In this document: positions 35,713 through 44,866 of the stretch, piece after piece
How positions within the stretch are numbered: the stretch's first letter is position 1
Layout of the letters: each line of letters begins with the position of its first letter
Source of the DNA: an uncultured Lachnospiraceae bacterium
GTDB lineage: Bacteria; Bacillota; Clostridia; Lachnospirales; Lachnospiraceae
NCBI GenBank assembly: GCA_947577185.1
Contig: CANPUE010000015.1
Coordinates: 1 to 59,486, forward strand
Reading direction: 5' to 3'
DNA: 59,486 nt
Made by a program: the position numbers and the translations under genes
The notes under the pieces: model-generated
Seen by the model: only the letters and a program-made list of their open reading frames with translations
Databases searched by the model: none
Told to the model about the DNA's origin: nothing

Positions 35713-36378
35713 TTAACGAACACTGTCTGCTTTTTCCATAATGACTTGCGCAACTTCTTCGATCGTCATATAGGAGGAATCCACAAATACGGCATCATCG
35801 GCTGCCTGTAACGGTGAAATCTCTCTTGTCATGTCCTGATGATCACGTTCGATGATCTCTTTTTCTATCGCATCCAGATCACAGTCAGTCCCCTTTTGTG
35901 TCAGTTCCTTATATCTTCTCTCGGCGCGCACTCTGCTGCTTGCTGTGAGGAAAATCTTCACATCGGCATCAGGCAGGACACACGTTCCAATATCCCTTCC
36001 GTCCATGACGACATCCGCATCCCTCGCCAGCTTCTGCTGCAGGCTGACCAGTTTTTTCCTGACGCCCGGGTTCTTGCTCGTCAAAGAGGCCATATTACTG
36101 ATCTCCTGTGTACGGATCAGTCCGTTGACATTCTCCCCATTGAGATATACGACCTGTTCTCCGTTTTCATAGCGGATCGTAATATCCGCCTCCTCACATT
36201 TTCCGCTCACAGCCTGCGTATCCTCAGGATCCACCTGCGCCCGCATCAGAAAAAGCGCCATGGCACGGTACATTGCGCCCGTATCCACATAAACGTATCC
36301 AAGACGGCCTGCGGTCATTTTGGCAATCGTACTCTTTCCCGCTCCGGCCGGTCCGTCAATCGCTATTTGAAATCCCAT
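35713..36378 (-). CDS. cmk: cytidylate kinase
   Basis: Phosphorylates CMP and dCMP with ATP. P-loop IDGPAGAGKSTIAKM (about 7-21), CMP-binding YVDTGAMYRAMAL, DGRDIGTCVLPDADVKIFLT (about 128), and RDHQDMTREISPL. The 221 residues match the family. It sits between the flavoprotein and ispH, the usual neighbourhood in Clostridia. Spacing to ispH is 21 bases, so both belong to one operon. Confidence 0.96.
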   Translation of the reverse strand: MGFQIAIDGPAGAGKSTIAKMTAGRLGYVYVDTGAMYRAMALFLMRAQVDPEDTQAVSGKCEEADITIRYENGEQVVYLNGENVNGLIRTQEISNMASLTSKNPGVRKKLVSLQQKLARDADVVMDGRDIGTCVLPDADVKIFLTASSRVRAERRYKELTQKGTDCDLDAIEKEIIERDHQDMTREISPLQAADDAVFVDSSYMTIEEVAQVIMEKADSVR

Positions 36379-36466
36379 TTTATATCCATGCTCCTTTCTC
36401 TATATACACTTCCTGTATCTTTATCCCTGTCACCGGCGGCATTCAAAATTATTCTGCTAATCAGCT

Positions 36467-37708
36467 TCAGGGAATGCTGCTTCCTGCCAGATATCCGGTC
36501 GACCATGCGATCTGCAGATTGAATCCGCCGGTCAGTGCATCCAGGTCAAGAACCTCCCCTGCAAAATACAGTCCTTTAATCCGTCTTGACTCCATTGTGG
36601 AAGGATTCACCTCTTTTACCACAATCCCTCCCTGCGTAATGACCGCTTCCGCAAAATCCCCGGTCCCTGTAATGTGTAAAACCAGATGCTTTGTCAGATT
36701 CACAAGCTCTTTTCTTTCCTCTTTCGTGATCTCATGGATCTTTTTTTCCGGCGGGATCTGAGAAAGCATGATCATGACCGGTACAAGTTTTGCCGGAAAT
36801 AAGCCGTTTAAAACATTTTTATACTGTTTCTTATGATTTTCTTCAAAATCCCGCAGGATCCTCTTGTCAAGCTGTTCTGTTGTCAGCGCAGGTTTCAGGT
36901 CCAGCTCACAGGTCACTTCCGACTTTTTCCTGCAGCGCCCGTAAAAACTGCTTGCGCTCAGCACAAGCGGGCCGCTGATTCCGAAATGCGTGAAAAGCAT
37001 TTCTCCAAAACCCCTGTATATTTCTTTTTTGCCCTCACGCATGACCAGATTGACATTTTTCAGAGACAATCCCTGTAGTTCGCTGCACCACTTCTCAGAC
37101 ACGGTAAAAGGCACCAGCGCCGGAAACGGTTCTTTGATCTGATGGCCGATCGTTTCCTCCTGCACCATACGATAACCGTCTCCCGTTGAACCCGTCGTCT
37201 GATAGGACAGGCCGCCTGTCGCAAGAATCACGGCGTCCGCGCTCTCTTCCGTTCCGTCTGCCAGGAGTACCCCGCGGATTTTTTGTTGTCCCGGAACGGT
37301 CAAAAGCTGTTTTGCTTTCGTGTGCAGGCGGATCTCCACCTGATATTTTTTTAACATACGCTGCAGCGCCATGATCACATCGGAAGAATGGTCTGATACA
37401 GGAAAAACCCGTTCTCCACGCTCCGTCTTTAACGGACAGCCGGCCTCTTCCAGAAATGTCATTATCTGCCTGTTGTCAAATCCGGAAAATGCACTATACA
37501 AAAATTTCGGATTCGAGATTACATTTTCAAAAAACTTTTCTTTCTCACAGGCATTTGTCACATTACATCTGCCTTTGCCGGTGATAAAAAGTTTTTTTCC
37601 TAATTTTTCATTCTGCTCCAGCAAGAGCACACGATGCCCCTGCCCTGCCGCACTGACTGCGGCCATCATTCCGGCGGCGCCGCCGCCGATTACTATCACT
37701 CTGCTCAT
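36467..37708 (-). CDS. NAD(P)/FAD-dependent oxidoreductase (HI0933/BaiN family)
   Basis: Flavoprotein of the HI0933 family; relatives include BaiN, implicated in bile acid conversion, but most members have no known substrate. N-terminal Rossmann motif VIGGGAAGMMAAVSAA (about 5-20), LEQNEKLGKKLFITGKGRCN (about 30), VILATGGLSYQTTGSTGDGY (about 140) and the C-terminal GLYFAGEVLDLDALTGGFN. The 413 residues are full length. ATG overlaps the stop of the RpiR gene by 4 bases. A bile-acid role should not be inferred from family name alone. Confidence 0.88.
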   Translation of the reverse strand: MSRVIVIGGGAAGMMAAVSAAGQGHRVLLLEQNEKLGKKLFITGKGRCNVTNACEKEKFFENVISNPKFLYSAFSGFDNRQIMTFLEEAGCPLKTERGERVFPVSDHSSDVIMALQRMLKKYQVEIRLHTKAKQLLTVPGQQKIRGVLLADGTEESADAVILATGGLSYQTTGSTGDGYRMVQEETIGHQIKEPFPALVPFTVSEKWCSELQGLSLKNVNLVMREGKKEIYRGFGEMLFTHFGISGPLVLSASSFYGRCRKKSEVTCELDLKPALTTEQLDKRILRDFEENHKKQYKNVLNGLFPAKLVPVMIMLSQIPPEKKIHEITKEERKELVNLTKHLVLHITGTGDFAEAVITQGGIVVKEVNPSTMESRRIKGLYFAGEVLDLDALTGGFNLQIAWSTGYLAGSSIP

Positions 37709-38631
37709 GATTCGTCTTTCCGTAACGGATAATTTAACATCGGTTCCTCATCAATAAAGTTGATCTCATCATTCAAATATACCTGATAATTATTCCATGC
37801 ATATTCCAGGTCTTTCAGACTCCGTTTCACATCCTCCGGCCGTTTCAGACACATGGCAACGACAAGCGCATTGATCAGGCTTAGAGGCGCTACCAGTGAA
37901 TCAACGATGGAGACCATATCACTTCTTGCCAAAAGGTTGCAGGATGAATACAGATTCATCGGCGAATGCACGGTATCCGTGATGGCAACCACTTTGGCAT
38001 TTCTGTCATTGGCAAACTCCATGGCCTTTAAAGTACGCATAGAATAACGCGGAAAACTGATCCCGATGATCGCATCCTTTTCATCGATGCGGATCATCTG
38101 TTCAAACGTTTCCGAGACACTTGTTGTATCAAGCAGAATCACATTCCCGCGGATCATGTTCAGGTAAAAATGCAGGAAATTGGCCAAAGGTGCACAGCTT
38201 CGGATACCCATGATATATACATTTTTGGCTTCCAGAATAATCTCGACAGCCGTCTCAAAAGCGACAGGGTCCAGATTGTCCACCGTATCTTTCAGTTTCT
38301 CAATGTCCGCATTTAAAACGGAAGTCAGGATTTCTGACTGGCTGCTGCGGCCGTACTTTGCACCTATCTTCTGAACGGAATTGATCTTATTCTGAACCCA
38401 CTCTTCCAGATCCTTCTGAAATTCCGGATAACCGTTGTAACCGATAAAAGAGGCGAACCGGACCACTGTGGATTCACTGACACCGACGGTATCTCCAAGT
38501 TTGGCCGCCGTCATGAACACTGCCTGATCATAATGGTGAGAAATAAAGGCCGCGATCGCCTTCTGTCCCTTGCTCATTTTGCTGTAATGATCATTGATCC
38601 TTGTAATGACATCATAAAGATTATCCATCAA
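37705..38631 (-). CDS. MurR/RpiR family transcriptional regulator
   Basis: Regulator with an N-terminal helix-turn-helix (about 1-77) followed by a SIS phosphosugar-binding domain (about 120-255). LGDTVGVSESTVVRFASFIGY is the recognition helix region; the SIS core shows NVYIMGIRSCAPLANFLHFY. A 308-residue length is typical. It normally senses a sugar phosphate or amino-sugar ligand. It is coupled by ATGA overlap to the flavoprotein gene, and no sugar-catabolic gene is next to it, so its regulon is not evident. Confidence 0.9.
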   Translation of the reverse strand: MMDNLYDVITRINDHYSKMSKGQKAIAAFISHHYDQAVFMTAAKLGDTVGVSESTVVRFASFIGYNGYPEFQKDLEEWVQNKINSVQKIGAKYGRSSQSEILTSVLNADIEKLKDTVDNLDPVAFETAVEIILEAKNVYIMGIRSCAPLANFLHFYLNMIRGNVILLDTTSVSETFEQMIRIDEKDAIIGISFPRYSMRTLKAMEFANDRNAKVVAITDTVHSPMNLYSSCNLLARSDMVSIVDSLVAPLSLINALVVAMCLKRPEDVKRSLKDLEYAWNNYQVYLNDEINFIDEEPMLNYPLRKDES

Positions 38632-38656
38632 AACACCTGTTCCTTCCTGCTTTGTC

Positions 38657-39211
38657 TTACAGTGTCTTCATAAAGGCATGATAAGACTGATCCAAAAGCG
38701 CTATCGTCTCTTCCTCACTCAGATCATAGTCTTCCGTTAAGGACATACAGGCTGCCCCATGGATAAAAATCCACATCTTCATAAACAGGGCGCTCGGATT
38801 TTTACATCTATAAAAGCGGGCGTTATTGATTTCCTTTACGACAGCGCCATTCCTGCCATTGAGGATATCATACAGGCTTTTTCCATGCCTGTTTTCCGAA
38901 TCAAATAACAGCTGAAATAATTTTGGACTCTCCTGAGCAAAGGTAATGTACGCCAGTCCGAGATTGACAAAAGGCGTATCGCTTTTTTTTGGGAAGTTTA
39001 CATAATATGTCTCGAAATACGCAATGACCTGGTCGAAGAGCTCTGCGCCCAGTTCCTCCATATTTTTGTAAATCCTGAAGATCGGCTGCGTCGAACATCC
39101 TGCCTTTGCCGCCAGCGTCCTTGCCGTCACATTGGCAAAGCCTTCTTCGCGCGTCATCTCAAATGCAGCATCCAAAATATTCTTTTTTGTGATTGTTTCT
39201 TTTCTTGCCAT
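38657..39211 (-). CDS. TetR/AcrR family transcriptional regulator
   Basis: N-terminal helix-turn-helix (about 6-50): KKNILDAAFEMTREEGFANV and TARTLAAKAGCSTQPIFRIY, followed by a ligand-binding helical region of about 130 residues with no recognised ligand motif. ATG at 39211 has GGAGG 7 bases upstream; the frame extends two codons to a TTG too close to that site. It gives 184 residues. A pair of operator-like repeats sits upstream at 39282-39310, suggesting autoregulation. It precedes the RpiR-flavoprotein-cmk cluster. Confidence 0.9.
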   Translation of the reverse strand: MARKETITKKNILDAAFEMTREEGFANVTARTLAAKAGCSTQPIFRIYKNMEELGAELFDQVIAYFETYYVNFPKKSDTPFVNLGLAYITFAQESPKLFQLLFDSENRHGKSLYDILNGRNGAVVKEINNARFYRCKNPSALFMKMWIFIHGAACMSLTEDYDLSEEETIALLDQSYHAFMKTL

Positions 39212-39281
39212 ACCCAATCCTCCATTTGAAAAGTAAGCCCTACGGTTTATTTTTCATTCAAATAACCCCTGTGTTATATCA

Positions 39282-39310
39282 GTTATTATAACATACGTTA
39301 TTATAATATA
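39282..39310. repeat. tandem 14-bp repeat, likely TetR operator
   Basis: GTTATTATAACATA (39282-39295) and GTTATTATAATATA (39297-39310) differ at one base and are spaced 15 bases apart. The first contains a perfect palindrome GTTAT-T-ATAAC. They lie 70-100 bases upstream of the TetR start, in the position of an operator/promoter. No proven binding data. Confidence 0.5.
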
Positions 39311-39360
39311 TTATGTAACCTCAGTCAATATGTAAAATGAATCTCTGTCAAAATCTGTCA

Positions 39361-39397
39361 AAAAAGTGCCTCTGTTATCGAAACAGAGACACTTTTT
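39361..39397 (-). terminator. intrinsic terminator of the decarboxylase operon
   Basis: AAAAAGTGCCTCTGTT (39361-39376) pairs with AACAGAGACACTTTTT (39382-39397), one internal mismatch. On the minus strand it ends in TTTTTT and lies 30 bases after the stop of the last gene in the operon. Confidence 0.85.
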
Positions 39398-39428
39398 ACG
39401 AACTTATTTTATTTACAGACAACCGCGG

Positions 39429-40856
39429 TTAGACCGGATACGCTCCGTTCTTTGTGTCGGCATGTGTCATATCGACTTTCTGCTGCTGTGCCTGACGGTA
39501 TTTGAAGAAGTCTGTTGCTACCTGCGGGAAAAGTGCGTAGGACAATACGTCCTCGTCCTGCTGTTTCCATTCCTTCATCTCTGCCTCGAGTTTATCCATC
39601 TCGTTCTCAAGCAGATCTGCCGGACGGCAGGTGATTCTCTTCTCACCAGGAATAACCTTATCGATGATCTCCTGATTCATCGGCTTAATCGTCTGGCCGT
39701 ATTCACCGCGCAGAACCGCCTTTGTTTCCTTAGTCGCCATCTTATATCTCTCGCCCATCAGGACATTAAATACAGCCTGTGTACCTACAATCTGAGAAGA
39801 CGGTGTAACAAGCGGCGGCTCACCCAGATCTTTTCTTACCTGCGGAATCTCGCGAAGAACATCATAGTATTTGTCTTCTGCATTCTGCTCTTTCAACTGG
39901 CTTACCATGTTGGAAAGCATACCGCCCGGTACCTGATATAACAATGTCTTAATATCAACGCCCATAACCTTAGGATTGAGCAGGCCGCTCGCAAGACATT
40001 CATCTCTGTACGGTCTGAAGTAATCAGCGATCTCCGCTAAAAGACTCTGGTCATATCCCGTATCGTACGGTGTTCCCTTAAAGGTCTCTACCATTACTTC
40101 CGTAGCAGGCTGTGATGTACCAAGTGCAAACGGAGAGATCGCACAGTCAATCACGTCAACACCGGCCTCAACAGCTTTCAGGTATGTCATGCTGGCAACA
40201 CCGGATGTATAGTGCGTATGGAGCTGGATCGGCAGCTTCGTCGCGGACTTCATGGCACTGATCATCTCAGATGCCTTATAAGGAACAAGAAGTCCTGCCA
40301 TATCTTTGATACAGATAGAATCAGCGCCCATTTCCTCGATCTTTTTCGCCATGTCCATCCAGTATTCCATTGTATAGGCATCCCCGAGTGTGTAGGAAAG
40401 CGCTACCTGCGCATGTCCTCTTCCCTCTCTTGCCTTTACTTTATTGGTCGCATTTACTGCTTCCTGCAGGTTTCTTAAATCATTCAAGCAGTCAAAAATA
40501 CGGATAATATCAATGCCGTTTGCGATTGACTTCTCAACAAAGCTGTCTACCACGTCATCCGCATAAGGTCTGTATCCAAGGATGTTCTGACCTCTGAATA
40601 ACATCTGCAATTTTGTATTCTTAAAGCCGTCTCTTAACTTTCTGAGACGTTCCCACGGATCTTCCTTTAAGAAACGCAGGGACGCATCAAATGTTGCGCC
40701 GCCCCAGCATTCCACTGCATGGTAACCAACTTTATCCATTTTCTCTACGATCGGAAGCATCATCTCGGTAGGCATTCTGGTCGCGATCAGAGACTGATGC
40801 GCGTCACGCAGAATGGTTTCCATGATTCCAACCGGTTTTTTAGCCTGTTCTGCCAT
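39429..40856 (-). CDS. oadA: oxaloacetate/pyruvate-type carboxyltransferase subunit (OadA/5S-like)
   Basis: Carboxyltransferase acting between biotin and pyruvate/oxaloacetate. N-terminal TIM barrel (about 5-300): TILRDAHQSLIATRM (metal Asp), ECWGGATFDASLRFL, FDCLNDLRNLQ, SICIKDMAGLL (biotin-lysine region) and PIQLHTHYTSG. The conserved carboxylase domain (PYC_OADA) follows to about 445. It ends with no biotinyl domain, unlike classical OadA, as a separate biotin carrier is present three genes upstream. 475 residues. Last gene of the operon; a direct transcarboxylase 5S function with the 12S-like subunit is an alternative. Confidence 0.9.
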   Translation of the reverse strand: MAEQAKKPVGIMETILRDAHQSLIATRMPTEMMLPIVEKMDKVGYHAVECWGGATFDASLRFLKEDPWERLRKLRDGFKNTKLQMLFRGQNILGYRPYADDVVDSFVEKSIANGIDIIRIFDCLNDLRNLQEAVNATNKVKAREGRGHAQVALSYTLGDAYTMEYWMDMAKKIEEMGADSICIKDMAGLLVPYKASEMISAMKSATKLPIQLHTHYTSGVASMTYLKAVEAGVDVIDCAISPFALGTSQPATEVMVETFKGTPYDTGYDQSLLAEIADYFRPYRDECLASGLLNPKVMGVDIKTLLYQVPGGMLSNMVSQLKEQNAEDKYYDVLREIPQVRKDLGEPPLVTPSSQIVGTQAVFNVLMGERYKMATKETKAVLRGEYGQTIKPMNQEIIDKVIPGEKRITCRPADLLENEMDKLEAEMKEWKQQDEDVLSYALFPQVATDFFKYRQAQQQKVDMTHADTKNGAYPV

Positions 40857-40929
40857 TTCTATCTTCTCCTCCTATTTATTTTCCATATACCATCTATATG
40901 TTGAACATCTGTTCTTTTTTCCTGACCTG

Positions 40930-42078
40930 TCAGAAGACGCCGAATACTGCCATAAAGGTTCCGGCTGCTACCGCAGTACCGATAACACCTGCTACGTTAG
41001 GTCCCATAGCATGCATTAACAGGAAGTTGGTAGGATCTGCTTCTGCGCCGACCTTCTGGGAAACTCTCGCCGCCATCGGAACAGCCGATACACCCGCAGA
41101 ACCAATCAGCGGATTGACAGCGCCCTTGGTCAGTATACACATCAGTTTTCCGAACAATACACCCGCCGCAGTACCGAAACAGAATGCGATCAGACCAAGT
41201 GCTACGATCTTGAGCGTATCCAAGTTCAGGAATGCTTCCGCGCTTGTCGTTGCGCCTACGGAAGTACCAAGGATGATAACTACGATATACATCAGCGCAT
41301 TTGATGCCGTATCTGTCAGCTGTCTTACAACACCGGACTCTCTAAAGAGGTTACCCAGCATCAGCATACCGATCAACGGAGCCGTTGTAGGAAGGATCAG
41401 GGAAACAACGATCGTAACAACGATCGGGAACAGAATCTTCTCCAGTTTGGTAACCGGACGAAGCTGCGCCATCTTGATCTTTCTTTCTTTTTCCGTCGTT
41501 AACAGTTTCATGATCGGCGGCTGGATGATCGGAACAAGTGACATATAAGAGTATGCCGCTACCGCAATCGGTCCAAGCAGTGTCGTCTGCTGCAATTTTC
41601 CGGCAAGGAAAATGGAAGTCGGGCCGTCCGCACCGCCAATGATGGAGATCGCCGCTGCCGCTTTGTCGTTAAAGCCCATTGCAATCGCACCAAAGTACGC
41701 TGCAAAGATACCAAACTGAGCCGCCGCACCGAGCAGGAAGCTCTTCGGGTTGGCGATCAGCGGACCAAAGTCTGTCATGGCGCCGACACCCATAAAGATC
41801 AGGGACGGCAGAATCGCCCATTCATCAAGTTTATAGAAATAATACAGTAAACCGCCGCCCATACCGCCTTCGCCGTATTCAGCCATAATATCCGGATAGA
41901 TATTAACAAGCAGCATACCAAAAGCGATCGGAACCAGAAGAAGCGGTTCAAATTCGAATCTGATAGCCAGAAATAGGAATACCAGAGCTACCACGATCAT
42001 CAGGTAATTTCCCCATGTCAGATTGAAGAAAGCAGTCTGATGAACCAGATTGGATAGCGTATTTGCTATGTAATCCAT
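40930..42078 (-). CDS. oadB: sodium-ion pumping decarboxylase beta subunit
   Basis: Membrane protein that decarboxylates carboxybiotin and pumps Na+ outward. About nine hydrophobic segments, with the family blocks [19 protein letters not shown] (about 95), [16 protein letters not shown] (about 145, contains the Asp of the Na+ site) and [20 protein letters not shown] (about 325). ATG at 42078 has GGAGG 7 bases upstream; the frame reaches eight codons further but without such a site. Length is 382 residues. The subunit is common to oxaloacetate, methylmalonyl-CoA, glutaconyl-CoA and malonate decarboxylases, so it does not fix the substrate. Confidence 0.95.
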   Translation of the reverse strand: MDYIANTLSNLVHQTAFFNLTWGNYLMIVVALVFLFLAIRFEFEPLLLVPIAFGMLLVNIYPDIMAEYGEGGMGGGLLYYFYKLDEWAILPSLIFMGVGAMTDFGPLIANPKSFLLGAAAQFGIFAAYFGAIAMGFNDKAAAAISIIGGADGPTSIFLAGKLQQTTLLGPIAVAAYSYMSLVPIIQPPIMKLLTTEKERKIKMAQLRPVTKLEKILFPIVVTIVVSLILPTTAPLIGMLMLGNLFRESGVVRQLTDTASNALMYIVVIILGTSVGATTSAEAFLNLDTLKIVALGLIAFCFGTAAGVLFGKLMCILTKGAVNPLIGSAGVSAVPMAARVSQKVGAEADPTNFLLMHAMGPNVAGVIGTAVAAGTFMAVFGVF

Positions 42079-42140
42079 GTTTTTACCTCCTATAGTAATC
42101 AAGTCATGATACAGATTTCACTGCTGCATACAGCAGCAGA

Positions 42141-42518
42141 TCAATTCAATGTAGCAAGCAATGCACCTGCTTCCACAGCATCTCCAACAGCTACATTGAT
42201 ACTTGCAACAGTACCATCTTCAGGAGCAACAACCGGGATTTCCATCTTCATGGCTTCCAGGATCACGACTGCGTCGCCCTTCTTAACAGCCTGGCCTACA
42301 TTTGCCTCTACCTTAAATACTTTACCAGCCGCACCTGCTTCGATCTTGATATTTCCTGCTACGCCGCCGGCTGCCGGAGCTGCCGCTGCCTTAGGAGCCG
42401 CTTTCGGTGCAGCCTTGGGAGCTGCCGGAGCTGCTGCTGTCACTGCGCCGCTTGTTGCGCCTTCTTCCACTACTACGTCATATACGCTTCCGTTTACGGT
42501 AATTGTATAATTTTTCAT
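42141..42518 (-). CDS. biotin carboxyl carrier protein (gamma/1.3S-like)
   Basis: Carries the biotin shuttling CO2 between the carboxyltransferases and the membrane subunit. N-terminal segment (about 1-20), Ala/Pro/Lys-rich flexible linker (about 25-52) and a C-terminal biotinyl domain with EAMKMEIPV; K91 is the biotin attachment site. 125 residues. It lies between oadB and the OadG-like gene and replaces the missing biotin domain of the OadA-like protein. Charged by a biotin protein ligase not seen here. Confidence 0.94.
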   Translation of the reverse strand: MKNYTITVNGSVYDVVVEEGATSGAVTAAAPAAPKAAPKAAPKAAAAPAAGGVAGNIKIEAGAAGKVFKVEANVGQAVKKGDAVVILEAMKMEIPVVAPEDGTVASINVAVGDAVEAGALLATLN

Positions 42519-42555
42519 TCTATTATCCTCCTATTACGATCAGGCAGTCTGCCCT

Positions 42556-43272
42556 TTACTTTTTGTATGCTTTTCTGATGGATCTTACAACAAAACCATC
42601 CGTAGAACCGGAGCCTTCATAGGCAGCGATCGCTGCGGAAATAACTGCAACCAGCTCCAGATCATCGCTCAGTTCTTCTTTCTCCATGATCTGTGCGACT
42701 ACATTGTTTTCAATCTTCTCTTCTTTTGCTTCTTCCTTCTTCTTAGGAGCAAATAACTTAGGGATCAGGGCAAAACAAGAAATGATCAGGCTGATGAGGA
42801 TTAAAACGACGAATACGGTTCCCATGCCAAGCAGGGTATTTAACGCCGCTTTCTCCATTTTTTCGCCTAAAGAATATGTTACGTTTGTTGCAATACTGAC
42901 ATAGTCTCCTGTCTCCTCATCAAGCACGATCTCTACAACTGCATTGTGCCCGGAGCCGACCACATTCATACTGATAATGATCTCTTCATTCTCAAACTCC
43001 ACAGTACCGCCATCGGTATTCTGGTAATCACCTATATCATCGAGTGCACTCTTAAAGCCGATAAGGCCGTTATAAATCGCCTCATTGCCTGCAAACTGCT
43101 CTTCCACGCCCTGGCTGACGATCTGCCAGAAATCGCCGACCATCTGGTCACCGATTGTCAGTGCGTCCGCTTCCGAGATCGGATGAACAGCCGTATCCTC
43201 AACTTTTTCGCCGCATGCGGTCAGCCCGATCATACAGGTAATCATACCTAATATTGCGATTAATTTTTTCAT
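42556..43272 (-). CDS. OadG-like subunit with N-terminal lipoprotein domain
   Basis: Small-subunit type protein that anchors the decarboxylase. Starting at ATG 43272 (MKKLIAILGM), it has a lipoprotein signal with lipobox GLTAC (Cys about 20). An extracellular domain (about 21-125) with a VEFENEEIIISMNVVGSGH strand pattern follows. One membrane segment (about 133-160) is followed by a cytoplasmic Lys/Glu tail and a C-terminal YEGSGSTDGFVVRSIRKAYK segment usual for OadG relatives in Clostridia. Classical OadG is only about 80-100 residues, so the extracellular part is an addition. AAAGG is 12 bases before this ATG. Confidence 0.75.
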   Translation of the reverse strand: MKKLIAILGMITCMIGLTACGEKVEDTAVHPISEADALTIGDQMVGDFWQIVSQGVEEQFAGNEAIYNGLIGFKSALDDIGDYQNTDGGTVEFENEEIIISMNVVGSGHNAVVEIVLDEETGDYVSIATNVTYSLGEKMEKAALNTLLGMGTVFVVLILISLIISCFALIPKLFAPKKKEEAKEEKIENNVVAQIMEKEELSDDLELVAVISAAIAAYEGSGSTDGFVVRSIRKAYKK

Positions 43273-43289
43273 ATTAAGTATCATCCTTT

Positions 43290-44717
43290 CTAAACTGTTC
43301 CGTGTTTTTTCTCCGGACGGCCCTCGCTCTTTGCAGCCAGCATTTCAAAAGCGCCGATGATATACTTTCTCGTATCGACAGGCTCTACGATCTGGTCTAC
43401 ATATCCTCTCTTAGCAGCGCTCGTGACATGATTCTGAAGCTCTGCATACTCTTTTGCACATGCATTGATCGCCTCGGAACCTTGTCCGTCACAAATGATC
43501 TTCGCCGCTAAAAGCGCATCCATCGTTCCGATCTCAGCATCCGGCCATGCCATCGTGATGTCGGCGCCGATCGATTTTGAATTCATCGTTACATAGGCAC
43601 TGCCGTACGCTTTTCCAATGATCAGGTTGACCTTCGGAACCGTCGCATTTGCAAACGCATATGTAAGTTTCGCCGCTGCTTTTGCCATTCTCTTCTCGGA
43701 ACATTTGGTTGCCTCAAAGCCCTTTGCATTGGTCAGAGACAGAACCGGAATGTCAAAGGCATCACAGAAATCAACGAATTCCGCTGCTTTCTCAGCGCCC
43801 TTTGCGGAGATAACGGCATCGTATTTCGCCACTGCTTCGCCGTTCTCATCATATACTTCCGTACGGTTCGCAACAGCGCCGATTGTAGCGCCGTTCAGAC
43901 GCAGGAATCCGGTCACCATATCTTTTGCATAATTCTGTTTTACTTCCACAAAAATACCATCATCTGCGATCTGTGATAATGCAATGGAAGTATCACCGAC
44001 ACAGTTAACGATCTCAGGACATCCTCTGTTGAGATCATCCATGCACTCGCAGAGCGCAATCTCCGCATTGTTTGCCGGCAGCATGGACACAAGCTGTCTG
44101 ATCTGTGCAAGGATAGACGCTTCATCTGCAACCACATCAACAATGCCCGCCTCTTCACTCTGGAATGCAGCCGCGCTCGTATCACATCTGGAAATCTCAT
44201 TTCCGTCCAGTGTGTTGGGTGCGTTAACATATAATTTTGCCTTATCCGCTTCCATAAAAGTAAAGTCAGTCAGACCCGGAACAATGGCAAGTCCGCCGCC
44301 GCAGTTTCCAAACACTGCCGTGATCTGCGGGATGACACCGGAAGCAAGCGTCTGTTTCATATAAACTTCACCAAATCCGTTTAAAGCATCCGTCGCTTCC
44401 TGCAGTCTAAGACCGGCAGAATCAAGAAGCCCAATCACAGGCGCACCTGTCTTCATTGCCAGATCATAGAGGTTTGCAATCTTTTTTGCATGCATTTCAC
44501 CGACCGTTCCATTCAATACGGAAGCATCCTGGCTGTAAACATACACAAGATTGCCATCAATCACTCCATAGCCGGTGATAACGCCGTCTGAAGGAGTTTC
44601 CGTCTGTTTCAGGTTGAAATCTGTTGCCCTTGCTGTAACAAGCGCACCAATCTCAACGAAACTGTTTTCATCGAGCAAAGCATTAATTCTTTGACCCGCT
44701 TGAGAAGTAGTACTCAT
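43290..44717 (-). CDS. acyl-CoA carboxyltransferase subunit (MmdA/12S-like)
   Basis: Carboxyltransferase of the acetyl-/propionyl-/methylmalonyl-CoA family (crotonase fold, two halves). The first half shows VYSQDASVLNGTVGEMHAKK (about 80) and FGNCGGGLAIVPGL (about 135). The second half shows GAVANRTEV (about 263), VLSLTNAKGFEAT (about 305) and GKAYGSAYVTM (about 345), ending with PDAEIGTMDA. 475 residues, somewhat shorter than the 510-520 of MmdA. First gene of the operon; GGAGGG is 7 bases upstream. Substrate likely a CoA thioester such as methylmalonyl-CoA or glutaconyl-CoA; sequence alone does not decide. Confidence 0.88.
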   Translation of the reverse strand: MSTTSQAGQRINALLDENSFVEIGALVTARATDFNLKQTETPSDGVITGYGVIDGNLVYVYSQDASVLNGTVGEMHAKKIANLYDLAMKTGAPVIGLLDSAGLRLQEATDALNGFGEVYMKQTLASGVIPQITAVFGNCGGGLAIVPGLTDFTFMEADKAKLYVNAPNTLDGNEISRCDTSAAAFQSEEAGIVDVVADEASILAQIRQLVSMLPANNAEIALCECMDDLNRGCPEIVNCVGDTSIALSQIADDGIFVEVKQNYAKDMVTGFLRLNGATIGAVANRTEVYDENGEAVAKYDAVISAKGAEKAAEFVDFCDAFDIPVLSLTNAKGFEATKCSEKRMAKAAAKLTYAFANATVPKVNLIIGKAYGSAYVTMNSKSIGADITMAWPDAEIGTMDALLAAKIICDGQGSEAINACAKEYAELQNHVTSAAKRGYVDQIVEPVDTRKYIIGAFEMLAAKSEGRPEKKHGTV

Positions 44718-44866
44718 TTTTCAGCCCTCCATTTATCTTATTATAAATAATTAAAACTTTTACGCACACTAGACAGTGTAACATAGATTGGAGAAAACAG
44801 CCAGATAAAATTTGAAAAATATCAAAATATTATACAAATACTTAGCACCAAATGACCGCGTCCTGT

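Noticed and set aside
44718..44866. TATAAT at 44829-44834 as promoter of the decarboxylase operon
   Set aside because: No acceptable -35 at 16-18 bases; left unassigned although a promoter must lie in this gap.
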